Part shown: positions 26,971-40,257 of the stretch, piece by piece
Position numbering within the stretch: the stretch's first letter is position 1
Layout of the letters: each line of letters opens with the position of its first letter
Origin: Eonycteris spelaea
Taxonomy: Eukaryota; Chordata; Mammalia; Chiroptera; Pteropodidae
Length of the DNA: 64,000 nucleotides
Direction: 5' to 3'
NCBI GenBank assembly: GCA_003508835.1
Contig: PUFA01000539.1
Location: forward strand, 124,001-188,000
Made by a program: the position numbers and the translations under genes
Notes under the pieces: generated by a model
Database searches by the model: none
The model's input: only the letters and a program-made list of their open reading frames with translations
Told to the model about the DNA's origin: nothing

Positions 26971-27189
26971 CAGGAAACAAAGACAACTTTACCAAAAAAT
27001 CCAATTTAATATTCTCAGAATTTTAAGGACAATGCATATTTTTTAAAGAGAACAAGGTGCTACTAAAAAGGAGTTACTAGAGAACAACAGAAAGCCTTCG
27101 GAAAATAGAAATATTGCCAAAATATAAACTTAGATGCCAGGTGCTCAGCTAAGAGTCAGCAGGCCTCACCAGGCTGGATTGGAAGCTTC

Positions 27190-27458
27190 AACACGGCGCT
27201 CCAGCCCCTCTCCCCCATGCACGTAACGTAACGTAACGTAATGTCACGTAAAGAACTCCGCCCCTCCCACGCAGCGCTCAGCGGACCCCATTTCCGGTCT
27301 CCCGTCAGAGCTTCCGGTAACGCGCCGCAGAGCGCATTCGACGGTGTCATCCTCGTCCATCTTGAGAGCGCTCCAAGGCCAGAGTTCACCTCACAGCTCC
27401 GGCGTCCCCATTGCCTGGGCCTTGGCCGCTGCGCCTACATCATCCGCCATCATCCGCC
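27190..27458 (+). promoter_or_regulatory. CpG-rich 5' flank / putative promoter of the ferritin-like locus
   Basis: The base composition changes sharply from AT-rich to GC- and CpG-rich. It holds a run of ACGTA pentamers (27221-27250), TTCCGG ETS-type sites at about 27292 and 27311, and CCGCCC near 27256. It ends in a duplicated 'catccgccat' just before the ATG. The ACGTAA/TTACGT cores resemble half sites of CREB/ATF or NFIL3-type bZIP factors. Promoter activity is inferred only from composition and position. Confidence 0.55.
27221..27250. repeat. ACGTA pentamer tandem repeat
   Basis: About four perfect ACGTA units in tandem, then ATGTC and a further ACGTA, upstream of the ferritin-like ATG. 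Confidence 0.85.
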
Positions 27459-28025
<567 letters not shown>

Positions 28026-28144
28026 AGCATGGACATAGCCACAGGGTGACTTCCCCTGGTCACCGTACTGAACATGCATATTGCAGTACTGCCCTTGCAA
28101 AACATTCACTTAAGGTTTTTTCTTCCTGTTTTATTATTTCTTCC

Positions 28145-28174
28145 AATAAAGTTATTGGTTCCTAAGTAAATAAA
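28145..28174 (+). terminator. Two poly(A) signals after the ferritin-like frame
   Basis: AATAAA at 28145-28150 and again at 28169-28174, 120-150 bases after the stop codon. Confidence 0.7.
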
Positions 28175-28556
28175 GGTCTCTGGTTGATTGGTGTGTGCAG
28201 AACCCTCACCTTTTAAGCTTTAAGGAGGTATCCAGGTATCTCTCCGTGGACCCATGCCCCATTCCCATGCAGCTCAGGATCGCCATGGACGGAGGGAGAA
28301 GGAATTGCGTGGGACCTTGGAAAACACAAAATGAATCTTCCCCTTATAAACGATGTGGTCTATAGGGGTGGGGGGGGGGTGGTCTGGGGTCCTAGGGAAT
28401 GGGTGCACGTGCATAGTAAAAGTATAAAAACATGGCCTGAAAATCACAATTGCAGTTGCCTCTGGAAAAAGTGAAGAGAGTGGGATTGGGCAGGGATTAA
28501 AATAAAACAAGTCTTCACTTTATCTGAAATGTTAATGGTTAATTCTAGGTAGTAAA

Positions 28557-28720
28557 TTGGGGGCCTTGGAAGCCAGCTTGGCAGAGTATCTGTTTAACAA
28601 GCTCACCCTAGGCTACAGAGGTAATACAGCTAGTTTTCCCATAGACGGGGATCAGGGGAGGGGGGGTTATGACTTCCTGTGGTCACCAATGCTGGGCATA
28701 CATTGTAATACACCCAGATG
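28557..28720 (+). pseudogene. Second ferritin-like fragment (C-terminus and 3' flank only)
   Basis: The translated start GALEASLAEYLFNKLTLGYR matches the last helix of the neighbouring ferritin-like locus ([20 protein letters not shown]). The following 'gacttcctgtggtcaccaatgctgggcatac' matches its 3' flank at 28048-28078. Nothing of the first four helices is present upstream. It is thus a partial, more decayed copy about 600 bases downstream in the same orientation. Confidence 0.75.
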
Positions 28721-29880
28721 TGATTTCTACCTCAACTGTATCATTTATTGCTATAAAGCAGCATGGTACCAAAGGAAAAAAATACCTCAAGTGGGCTAAA
28801 AAATAAATTATGGATGGAGGTCAAATTTGTGATATTGAATATTAAGTAGAATAAATCCTCCTGAATATTAAGTCACTGATTCTGGCTGCTTTGTAGTAGA
28901 TGATAGAAGAGAGTTGAAGCTAAAAGACCAGTCAGAAGAAAGTATAGCTTGTCCAGGTGAGAGACAATGGGGTTGAACTGGAGTGAATCCTGAAGAAATA
29001 AAGAGACAAACAAATTCTAGATTTGAATGCATCAACATGATTTTCTTATGGACCAGAGGTGAAGAATGGGAAATGAGGGAAATAATGTATGTCCTGGTGT
29101 TTGGACTTGAATACCCAGGTTGAAGGTGTTACTATTTATCAATATGGGAACATTTGCAGGGGTACACATAGACACGAGGGTTGGGTGTGGCACCCCTATA
29201 AAATCTGTGGATGGGTGTATGCGGCAAGTCCTATAAAATCTGAGATTCCTATTAGACGTCCAAGTGGAAATGTTATGCAGGTAGCCAGAAGAATGAATCT
29301 GGTGCTCAGGTGGGATCTCGGGTCTAGAAATACAGGTAAGGGAGACCAGCTATAGAGGGCATTGAGGTCATAGGACCAGATGAGCTCACCAGAAAGAGAG
29401 TGATTTCTTAAGAAAATGATAGATGTGTTTGTTTTTTTCTGTTCTTTAAAAATCCAGCCTCTTTCTCAGTCTGCTCCATTTCATCAGATGAAATCTGTAC
29501 CCCTGTAAATCCTAAGATTGTCCCTGCCTGGGAAAAATATTCAAAACATGTTTCTTCTGTGCTTGATGTGATTACAAAGATAAAGTTAAAAATTACAGAT
29601 TTGCATGCCTTATCACCAACACATGGCTAGCTTGAGTATCTCTAAAGTTTGCAGGATGATTTGAACATTTACTAATATATAGACAATATTAGCTACACAG
29701 TAATTTCCTTTGACATTTACCATGATTTTACTTTAATACTTTCTTTTAAATGAGGATCATGTCCCTTTAGTTTATTTTCCAGAAAAATCTCTTTCTCCTT
29801 TCCTCTTTTTAGGAAACCCTGATCCTTTCACTCTTTTTCTACTTTGAGGACCATTCCTCTCTTTGACTTTACCTCAGATT
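28721..29880. other. Intergenic; part resembles an unnamed mammalian interspersed repeat
   Basis: 28985-29390 ('gacgtccaagtggaaatgttatgcaggtagccag ... ctcaggtgggatctcgg') resembles an interspersed repeat seen widely in mammals whose family I could not name. The rest has no recognisable content. Confidence 0.4.
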
Positions 29881-30027
29881 TTATATATATATATAATATA
29901 ATATATATATATAATATATTATATATATATATATATACATACACACACATATACACACACATATATATGTATATACACACACATACATACATACATACAC
30001 ACATATATGTGTGTGTGTGTGTGTATC
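29881..30027. repeat. (TA)n/(CA)n/(TG)n compound microsatellite
   Basis: TATATA runs, then 'acacacacatatacacacacat', then 'gtgtgtgtgtgtgt'. The open frames here are low-complexity artefacts. Confidence 0.95.
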
Positions 30028-30124
30028 TAGATATAAGGAAGCACAGGGCGAGCACCTATTTGTGTTTATAACTGTAAATTGACTGAGGATCTTTACTTTC
30101 CTGTTTTGGAGAGGCAGTTGGCTC

Positions 30125-30335
30125 TAGTGGCTTCCTAACCTCACGTGGCCTGGGTTCACATACCAGGTTAGCCACCTACTAAATTGGATGAATTGGCATG
30201 TTATTTAACCTTTCTGTGCCTCAGTTTCCTCACATGTAAAACAGGGATAATAAAATTGTCACTATCATTTGGTTGCTGAGCAGATTAAATGAGTTAAAAT
30301 TTTAAAAATACAACAGTGCCTGACACACATAGCAC
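30125..30335 (-). repeat. MIR SINE
   Basis: Clear minus-orientation MIR: 'cctgggttcacataccagg', 'ttaacctttctgtgcctcagtttcctcacatgtaaaa', 'gcagattaaatgag', 'cagtgcctgacaca'. Confidence 0.85.
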
Positions 30336-30892
30336 GTGTGTTCATTGTAAACCATCGTTTATCATCATCACCATCAGCAGCAGCTACTCACTCATCAGTT
30401 GCTTTGTGGTGTTTATGCTTTGGGGAGAAGAGTTCATATCTACGTTTTGCCACTGGGGGTCTCTCTCGCATTTCGACCAATGTTGTCACCCTGCATATTG
30501 TCAGGGGCTGCCAGGACTCAAATAGGCAGATTGCTGTTTTCATTGCTGCAAACTCAGGCCCAAGACTGGAGATGAGTTTTCCTGTGACAACGTTCCCGGA
30601 TAATCCTGCCCCATTCTGTTTCCACCAGCTTTTCTTCAAAATCTCTCCCTAGAAAGCTTTTTGCTTATTCTTCCCAAACTTAAGTGCCTGAGCCTCCTCT
30701 TTCCAACCTGAACTACATTTGACTCCTCAGAGGTGGGAAAGAGTGAAAGGGTGAAGTGCTCATCCTGATCCCACCATCGTCTGGATGTTTGCACCCGAAA
30801 AGGAGAGAGATGAGTGGATTGGAAGGGGAGAATGGGCAAAAGGGCTACTGATAACATAATAATGAAAATTAATGGATCACCGTGCACTTTAG

Positions 30893-31290
30893 CACAGAGG
30901 TTCTCAGGCTTTACTGGCCATTAGAGCCACCTGTGAAGCTTTTAGACGTCTCAATGCGCAGGCCACATCCCAGACCATAAATACATCCATCGGCCTCTGG
31001 GGCAGGACCTAGACATCCCAGGCGTTGGAAACAGTGCATGCACTTTGATATGTGACCTGTGGACCAGCCAAGTCAGTGTCATCTGAGAACTTGTTAGAGA
31101 TGCAAAATCTCAAGCCTTATAGCATACCTACTGAATCAGAATGTACATTTAACAAGACCTCAGGTAATGAATATGCCCACTGAATTTTGAGAAGCACTCT
31201 TTAGCATTCTGGTTGTCAAACATGGCTGCACCTTGGCATCGCCTGGGGCACTGGAAAATAACACTGATGTTTCCATTTAAATAACTCACT
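30893..31290. repeat. Two to three MER5A-type hAT fragments
   Basis: 30893-31040 begins 'gaggttctcaggctttactggccattagagccacctg'. 31045-31200 carries 'gaccagccaagtcagtgtcatctgagaacttgttagagatgcaaaatctca'. 31203-31280 has another 'ggttgtcaaacatggctgcaccttggcatcgcctgggg' start. All are typical MER5A/B sequence. Confidence 0.75.
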
Positions 31291-31544
31291 CGGCCATATC
31301 CTTAAGTAAGTACCGGACTAAATGCAATAAAAAGTACTGTAACTTCAACAATTATTGAACTGGCACATATTCAAGGGACTTGGAATCCTCTCGTTTCATT
31401 TGACATTGCACGGACACAGTCACACAGACACTCATCCACACTTACTCATTTTGTTTTATCACAAATTGGTTTGTTTTATACCATGGGTTGTCAAACTACG
31501 GCCTGCAAACCAAATCACGGCCTCCATCTGTTGTTTTTCTTTTT

Positions 31545-34500
31545 TTTTAATTTGTTGAAGACTTTATTTTTAGAGCAGTTTCAGGTTCACAGCAAAATTG
31601 AAAGGCACAGATATTTCCTTTATATCCCCTGCCCCCACATATGCACAGACTATGCCGACATCATCATCTGGTACCAGAGTGGTAAATTTGTTACAGTTGA
31701 TGAACCTACATTCATACATCATAATCACCTAAAGGCCATAGTTTATATTAGGGTTTATTCTGTTGTACTATACATTCTATGGTTTTGGACATGCATAATG
31801 ATGCAAGCATAATTATAACATCATACAGACTGGTTTCACTGCCCTAAAAATGCCTTGTGCTCCACCTATTCTTCCTTTCTCCCCTCTCAAACTGGTCCTT
31901 TTTACTGTCTCCATATTTTAAAAATTGAGATATATTTGACGTATAACATTATTTTCAATGTATATCGTTCAATATTTGTATATCTTGTGAAATAATCACC
32001 ACAGTAAGTCTAGTCAACATCCATCAGCACACAGTTACCACTCTCAGGAACTTTCAGGTATACAATACAATATTATTAAATATAGTCACCATACTGTACA
32101 TTACATTCCATGACTTATAACTGGCATTTGGTACCTTTTGACCACTACCCATTTTGCACACCGTTCCAACATCTGCCTCTGCTCTGGTAACCACCAATCT
32201 ATTCTCTGTATCATTGAGTACAGTTTTGGGTTTCATTGTTATTATTGGGTGTTTTATTTTTAGATTCCACATATAAGTGAGATCATATGGTATTTGTCTT
32301 TTTCTATCTGACATATTTTATTTACTGTTAATGCCCTCAATGTCCACCCACATTGTCCCAAATTGCAAGATGTTTTCTTTTTATGGCTGAGTAACATTCC
32401 ATTATTATATTGTAATATTATATGTGACATATATATAATATATATATATATCACATTTTCTTTATCCACTAATACATTGATGAACACTTAGGTTACTTCC
32501 ATGTCTTGGCAGTTGTAAGTAATGCTACAATGAACATGAGGGTGCGTATATTTTTTCAAGTTATTGCTTTCATTTCTTTCAGATAAATATCCAGAAGTGG
32601 AATTGCTAGATCATATGGTAGTTCACTTTTGATTTTATGAGGAGCCTCCATACTGTTTTCCATAGTGGCTACACCAATTTATGTGTATGAGGGTTTCCCT
32701 TTCTCTACAACCCTGCCAACACTTGTTATTTCCTGTCATTTTAATAATAGGTATGAAGTGATATCCTATTGTGGTTTTAACTTTCATTTCCCTAAGGATT
32801 ATTGATGTTGAATGCCTTTTCATGTTCTCGTTGGTCATCTGTTTGTTTTCTGGGGAAAAATGTCTATTCAGATCCTCCACCCATTTTTAAACTGAATTGT
32901 TTCTTGTGTTATTTTGTCTTTATGTATTTTGGATATTAACCCTTTATCAGCTATATGATTTGCAAATATTCTCTTGTATTCAATAGATTGCCTTTTCATT
33001 TTGTAGATGGTTTCCTTTGCTGTGCAGAAGCCTTTTCATTTGATGTGGTCCCACTTGTTTATTTTTGCTTTTGCTTCCTTTGCTTTTAGTGTCATATCCA
33101 AAAAAATTATCACCAAGACCAATATCAAGGATCTTACTGCCTATGTTTTCTTCTAGCAGTTTTATGGTTTCAAGTCCTACATTCAAAGCTTTAATCAATC
33201 CATTTTGAGTTTATTTTTGTGTATGGTGCAAGATAGTAGTTCAGTTTCATTCCTTTGCATGTGGATGTCCAGTTTTCCCAACACCATTTACTGAAGAGAC
33301 TGTTCTTTATGCATTGTATAATCATGGCTCCTTTGTTGTAAATTAATTGACCATGTATGTGTGGGTTTATTTCTGGGCTCTCTGTTCCAATGACCTATGT
33401 GTCTGTTTTTATGACAATACCATACTGTTTTGATTACTGTCTCCATATTTTTGCCTTTTACAGACTGCTATATAGTTGGATTTACAGTGTGAATCCTTTT
33501 CAGATTGGCTTCTTTCACTTAGTAATATGCATTTATGTTGCCTCCATGTCTATTCATAGCTTTATAGCTCATTTCTTTTTAGAGCAGATTAATATTCCAT
33601 AGTCTGGATGTACCACATTTATCCATTCACCTACTGAAGGACATCTTGGTTGCTTCCGAGGTTTGTCCATTGTGAATAAACCTTCTATATAAACATCTGC
33701 ATGTGGGTTTTTGTGTAGACGTAAATTTTCAACTCTTTTAGATATTACCAGAGCATGATTGCTGGATTGTGGTAAGAGTGTGTTTATTTTTGTAAGAAAC
33801 CACCAGACTGTCTTCCAAACTGGCTGTACAATTTTGCATTCACACCAGAAATGAGTGAGAGTTTCTTTCACCCCACATCCTAATCAGAATTTAGTGTTGT
33901 CAGTGCCCTGAATTTTGTCCATACCAATAGCTATGTAGTAGTATCTCATTGTTGTTTTAATTTGTCTTTCCCTGATGACATATGGTGTTGAGCATCTTTT
34001 CATATGCTTGACATCTTTATATCTTCTTTGGTAAAATATCTATTCAGGTCTTTGGCCTATTTTAAAAATCAGGTTTTTTTATTGTTAAGAATTCTTTGTA
34101 TATTTTGGATAATAGTCCTTTTTAAGATATGTTTTTTGCAAATATTTTCTTCTAGTCTGTGGCTTGTCTTCTCTCTCTTAACATTGTCTTTTGCAGGGCA
34201 GAAGTTTTTAATTTTAATGAAATCCAGTTTATCTATTATGTTTTTCATGTCTTTGGTGTTGTACCTACAAAGTCATCACCATACACAAGGTCATCTAGGT
34301 TTTCTCCTTTATTATTTTCTAGGAGTTTTATAATTTTGCATTTTATATTTAAGTGTATGATCCACTTTGAGTTAAATTTTCTGAAGGGTATAAAGTGTGT
34401 GTCTAGATGCATGTGAATATCCAGTTGTTCAACAAACAGAACCATTTGTTGAAAAGACTATCTTTGCTCCTTTGTTAAAGATCAGTTGATTATATTTATA

Positions 34501-34738
34501 TGGTTCTATTTCTGGTTATTTTGTTCTGTTTTTCAAATATTTGGCTGTTTGTTCACTAATATCACACTGTCTGTCTTGATTACTGTAGCTTTACAGTAAG
34601 CCTTGAAGTTGGGTAGTTCAATTCTCCAACTTTATTCTTCTCCTTTAATATTATGATGGCTATTCTGGGTCTTTTGCCTCTCTACACCAACTTTGGAATA
34701 ATTTTGTTGATATCCACAAAATAACTTGCTGTGATTTT
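31545..34738 (-). mobile_element. L1 'A', antisense, interrupted by a second L1
   Basis: 31545-31901 is an L1 3' end in minus orientation ('agagcagtttcaggttcacagcaaaattg ... ctgccctaaaaatgcc'). The same L1 resumes at 33452-34738 ('ttgccttttacagactgctatatagttgg ... ggatgtaccacatttatccattcac', then 'actgtagctttacag'). The breakpoints carry the direct repeat TTACTGTCTCCATATTTT. Confidence 0.85.
31920..33433 (-). mobile_element. L1 'B', antisense, inserted into L1 'A'
   Basis: A minus-orientation L1 3' portion (3' UTR and ORF2 end) bracketed by the 18-base direct repeat TTACTGTCTCCATATTTT at 31902-31919 and 33434-33451. Removing it restores L1 'A'. The reading frames are degenerate. Confidence 0.85.
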
Positions 34739-35734
34739 CACCATCTGTTTTTGTGATAAAATTTTATTGGAACTGAAGCATGACCAATTATTTACATATA
34801 TTCTATTGCTGGGTGTGCACTACAAAGGCAGATAGTGGATGATACAGAGTCCATATGTCCCACAAAGCCTAAAATATTTACTATTTTGTCTTTTACTGAA
34901 ATGTTTCTTGACCTGTGTCTATAGTAACAGGCCCTAAATTCACCTAAAATTGCCAAATATTTTTAACATTTTATATGTCCAGTTGCGCATTGCAGTTTTA
35001 CCATCAATTTCCCCCACCAGAACCCTTTGGCAGAAAAGAAAGCAATTGCTTGAATTAATTTAGTCTAAGATGCTAACGATTTAATCCATTATCTCAACTA
35101 AAACAATATGGCAATCACTATTAATTACTAACCCAACGACCATTTCACCCTTTCTATGAGAACACTGAAATTTTCAGAGTGAAAATGTGTACTGTTCCTC
35201 AGCACAAATCAGAATTAGTCTGAATCAATCATGAAAGTGGTTTTCCTATTTCAAGATGCTTATTTTTATAGTCTTTCCTGATAATAGGGTTGATTACATG
35301 ACTGAGCAAAGCTATTAATAGAAATACCCTGGATTTTTGATAAAATTTTACTTGCCTGATAAAGTGATGAGTTTTGTGAAAAGAAATCATTTTGCCCCAA
35401 TTCTTGTCATTCTGATTGTGATGCTGGTATGAGGATATGATGCCAGGTACTAGGGAAGCCACTGTTTAACCATTAGGATAAGGCCAAGAGAAGTGCAGAA
35501 CCCAGTGTAGAGACCTGCTATAATTGAGCCAGAGGCATAAACTATGACATTTCCTCCCCACCCCACCTCTTGCTTCTTGATAAATAAATATAGTTAAACC
35601 TCATGCTCAAACTCCTTTGTGGACATTGTTAGTTATGATTCTTATATTGAACAGATATAAGAAAACTACAAGGAGAAGGCATTCAAAATTAAATCCATCT
35701 TTTCCTCCTGTTTTTAAATAACCAGTATTTGCAA

Positions 35735-35905
35735 AGTACATGCTGTATGTGAGGTATCATTTTTTGTTCTTACTAGACATTGTCATTCACACAACAACCT
35801 TGTGAGATATGGATCGTCTCTATTTTACATCTGAATAAATGATTTCAGAGTAGTGCCAGTCTGAAACCACACAGAGTAAGTGATGGAATCAGAATCATCT
35901 GGCTT
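35735..35905 (+). repeat. MIR SINE fragment
   Basis: 'gtacatgctgtatgtgagg', 'cacaacaaccttgtgagatatgg', 'attttacatctgaat', 'acacagagtaagtgatggaatcag'. Confidence 0.75.
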
Positions 35906-37854
35906 GAGAGGAGGTAATGTCTTTGCATGGTTTCTGCTCTTCTGTCATCTCATTTGGGGAGACTATATGATCCACATTGCATGAATGATTTCATTTAAGC
36001 AACAGACCTGTGAGTTATAAAACTATTCCAGTTTTATAAATAATTGGCAGTTAGGTTTTGCATGGTATTCGTATGACCCTTCCAGGTCTTCAGACCCAGA
36101 GTCCAAGCTCTCTCTGTTGCACTCAGCCCTGAATGACCTATTTCCTCTTAAATGTTCACTAAGCACACAGGTCCCTAAATCTCATCTTCATCTCAAACCT
36201 GCTGCTCTCTTTACCTTTAATTCATAGCCAGGCTTCTAGAAAGGGCTACCTACAACTGTTCATATTTCTGAAAGAATGAAATTTGTTGTTTTAAGTTCAA
36301 AATTACTACATCCATGAAGTTCAGAAATCAAAACATATATAATAATTTATGATGAAGCCTTTTTCCTAAAATTATTCCTCAGTTTCCCAATCTTCTTCAC
36401 CTTCTAAAAGGTACCTCCTTGGAAGTTTTCTGCATATCCTCACAAATACCTGTTTAATGTATATAAAAGCTTATATAGATGTATAGCACCCTTATCTAAA
36501 TAGTATAATACATAGGACCCTGTACTTTGCTTTTTTGCTCCTTCGCAGTGTGAAATAATAAATTTTTAACAGTTAATTTTACATACTGGTCACTAAGGAT
36601 ACTTTGAGACTTGAGATTCTTCTGATTGTCCTTACACCAAGACAGCTACCAATCATCCTTACTTGATTGGTTTCAACTAAGTGTCTTGAATACAAATCTT
36701 AACACTTCCAAAAAATTACATCTAAATTAAAAAGATTTTACTTTACATCAAGTCGTGTGCCATCTTGCAAAAAAAATAATAATAATAATAGCGCAGCTTT
36801 TCGAGTTATGGTTGTGGTTTTAGTACCGTCTCATGCCTAAGTCTTTTCCTTCCCTTTCCTGTCATGCCTGTCCAAGGAAAGGGGGAAGCCATGTGATTAC
36901 TGGATATAGATGCCACTGTGCCCTCCTCAGCAACACAACTCATTTGTGGGAACATCACCCATGTGAAAACTTCACTAGGTTACTAGGTTGGTTCTGAGCT
37001 AATTAATAAAAGATTGTAAAACATTCTTCAGCTCGATTATGAATTATGAATGAATAGGATCTTTCAGGCCTTGAGTCACTCAAATTCTAATAAGGAACAG
37101 CCATGAAAAAAAAATTCAAAACAGAAAAAAAAACATATTTTGTAAAAGGGCAACGAATATTTTTTATAGAGTCTTGTATACACTGAATTTTGTTCTAAAA
37201 TCTACTTACTGGGTGAAACATATACCCCTCAGGACTCCTCCCTCTGACACAGTTGTCAGACATCTCTGGTAGCTTCAGATTATGTTTATCATTTGTGTAA
37301 ATCTAGTCTGATAGAAAACTACTGAGACCCATTAATTATTCTTTTCTTTACTAAACAAATCTTTAACATTGTGCTTAAGATTCTTGTAGAAATGTGATTT
37401 AATTTTTATAGAAATACCCGATTAGACACATATAATTTTATGCCACTGTGAGCATGTTAACCACTAATTTTCATTTCCTCTAAAGCACAGCTCTATATCT
37501 TGAAATCATTGCTCTTTTTAGCTGCTTTCAATAAGATCAAGGACTAAATGGCTAACAGTGACATAAACTGAGTTTATTTGTTTGAATGATAATTATAGCC
37601 ATAGTATTGATTTCAAATGAATTTTCACATGATCTGCTGATCTCACGTGAAAAAAGTCTATTTCCCAAAGAAATAAGTTTATTAATATCTTATTATTCAG
37701 ATCATTGTTACTTTAATTGAAAATCTTTAATCTGTAAAATGAGCCAGCTCACTTTTGACTACACATTTAACATGATAAAGAGATCGAATTTTCTAGGAAA
37801 GTAGCCAGACAGGTTCAAAATGTCTTACATATCAATGCAGATTGCTTTTTGGTT

Positions 37855-38045
37855 TGCTCTGATGCCAGGCCTCTTGGGTTCAAATCCCAGCTCCAACACT
37901 AATGTGTTAAATGCCCTGGGATTATTATCAGGTAACCTCTCTGAGCCTCCATTTCTTCATCTGCAAGTGGGGATGACAATTAATACCTTCATTATCAAGG
38001 GTCAATTAATTGAGTTAATCGTGGATAAATTGAGTTACTATAAAT
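37855..38045 (-). repeat. MIR SINE
   Basis: 'ttgggttcaaatcccagctccaacac', 'aacctctctgagcctccatttcttcatctgcaagtgggg' in minus orientation. Confidence 0.8.
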
Positions 38046-39609
38046 TAAAAGTTTGGTTTTGTAATTCCATTTTGTCTAAGCTTTGTTTTCAACCCTTCAA
38101 AATAAAAGTATGTTTCCTTTAAAGTGTTTTTGTGTGTGCAAGGAAAGTAGAGTGATAGTAGACTTTTGATTTCCTGGCATGACAAAGAAAAGAGAGAAAT
38201 TGATTTGTACAAGTCAAACATATAAAAACAAAGTCATTTTTATGTACCTTATTGATGATTGACTACTCCAAAGTGATGTGGTAATATATACGAGCACTTT
38301 TATGAGTTTATCTATGATTAGCATTATATAATCATTTTGAAAGCATATTTATCTTTTGAAATATTTATAGATAAGTTAGAAAGGAGAAAAAAAAGCAGTG
38401 ATTTGAGAGACTGGGAAGAGGGAAGAAGTCTTATCCAGAGATTTAAAAAGTGGACTATGTATGAGATACTGGGTAGGTAATTAGACTTTGATTCCAACTC
38501 TGTACAGTTTGAATACAAATTTATATAAATAGTCTTTGTATGTAGAGACGCAATTTGTGTGGAATAGCACGGAGAACGGATAGAGGTAAAACATTTTTTA
38601 AATGATGTGAACCAAAGTGCTAGTAGTGATTAAAAAGCAACTGCTTTTTCTTTTTATGTTTCTGCATTAGAAAATTTTTACATAATTAATATATTTGACT
38701 TTATAATCCAAAAAAAATGAAGTTGATAATTCTAAAAGTGACTATTTAAAATCTCAATCATGTACATTTTTGGAAGAAAAATTTATCGTTTAAAAAAAGC
38801 TCCATAAATCTGTATTTCACGAGATTTTGCCTGTGGTTAAAGTTTTAATACCAGTAACAGAAATTAGCCATTTGAGGAGTTTTAGTTTTTTTGGTATTTC
38901 CTAAAGTAAATGCTATATATGGCATTTAATTTTTCTACGTCTGGCTTATTTTGACATTGAAACTTATATATCTCTATGTGCTATTTTAGTACAATTCATT
39001 GTAACTTTGTACAATTGTTTAGTAAATCATACAATATTTCTTATAACATGTCTAAATTTATCTTAGAATTATGGAATGTTAGAATAATAATGTACCTTAG
39101 AGGAGAGGTAGTTCAGGGGTGGAACACTGATGACTTTGGTTCATTGTTATGCTCACAGAGTACTTTAAAAGTCTATATGACTAATTTATATAAGTAAATA
39201 TAATATATGTCTATAAAACAATCAGTTTTAGAGCCCAAAGTCTAACTTTCAGCCACATTCATAGATTTAGGTTAATGCTGTGCCCCATAGAATATCTGAG
39301 ATTGTAATGGCTGGCCCAGTCTAATTCTATTTGCCCATTTGGATAATGGCCTAACTCCATCAACTCTACTTTTTCCAAGTTGAATTCCAAAGGATCACTT
39401 CCTTAATGTGAGATATTAAAATATCAATGCCATGCAGTGCCTATCAATGAATAGGATTATAAGAAAAGTAGTTATTGGCTAAGTGAAGGCATTGAAAATA
39501 TGACCAATACCATTGGGATTGGGGGTGGTCTTTGTTCTAAGGTATGGTACAGATTAATCAGTCAATTTAAAGCAGAGGCATGATTATGATATACAAAAAT
39601 TAATTATAA

Positions 39610-39790
39610 TCACTACTAATTGAGTATTTCTATGCCAGGGACTTAAATAGATGTGTTATATACATTATGTCACATGATGCCCAGACAGACTGTGAGATAG
39701 ATTAGTATTATCCAGTTTTACAGGTGGGGAAACTAAGGCTTAAAAAGAGTAACTAGCTCAGATCTCATAGTTGGCAATTGGGCCAGGTTT
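39610..39790 (+). repeat. MIR/L2-type fragment
   Basis: 'gagtatttctatgccaggg', 'ccagttttacaggtggggaaactaaggctt', 'agttggcaattgggcca'. Confidence 0.75.
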
Positions 39791-40257
39791 CCTTTTTATC
39801 TTTTCAATATGTTTCCCCCACCAAAAAATAAATAAATTAAAGGTTTGCACTACCAGAGAACATGTCTTTGAGAACTATAGTCTAGATTTCCCCTGAGCTT
39901 TCTGCCAGGGGAAATATGTTATTACAATATTCAATCATCATATGTACACTTTGGGGGTGGAGAAGGACTTGGAGAAGAATGTCTGGTAGAAGGGAACACC
40001 AATGGTTTTAAGAAACATTAAAAAATAAGGCTTTCATCGATAAAGCGTGTAGGTCCAGAAAGCTTACAACAGCCTAAAAGAGCACATACTATTAATGATG
40101 ATGGGATCAGTGATGAGAACTTTATAGCTGGACATGGAAAATAATTTTTGAATGACAATGTTAAAGGATTTTTTATTGTAATAATCAGGGAAAGGGAACG
40201 ACCTCATTTCATCCTTGAACACATAAAATTACAAAGTGAAATGTAAATACCTACATA

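Larger units (their letters stand above)
24117..27190. other. Intergenic, no gene seen
   Basis: Contains a MIR fragment (about 25330-25500) and a (TA/CA)n patch (about 26908-26970). The open frames present are short, overlap on both strands and have no recognisable domain. Confidence 0.6.
31482..34917. mobile_element. hAT MITE split by an L1 insertion (outer shell of a nest)
   Basis: The left part, 31482-31543 ('gggttgtcaaactacggcctgcaaaccaaatcacggcc'), and the right part, about 34741-34917 ('tgataaaattttattggaactgaagcatgacc ... aaagcctaaaatatttact'), are the two halves of one familiar mammalian hAT element. They are separated by about 3.2 kb of L1. The short direct repeat CCATCTGTTTTT (allowing mismatches) at the two inner junctions is the likely L1 target duplication. 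Confidence 0.75.
34918..40257. other. Intergenic, mostly unique AT-rich DNA, no gene seen
   Basis: Only MIR/L2-type fragments (35735-35905, 37855-38045, 39610-39790) and a short (AAT)n at about 36775-36790 were recognised. The open frames are short and non-descript. Confidence 0.6.

Noticed and set aside
29828..30071. Paired frames on both strands rich in Tyr, Ile, Thr and His
   Set aside because: They arise from the TA/CA/TG microsatellite.
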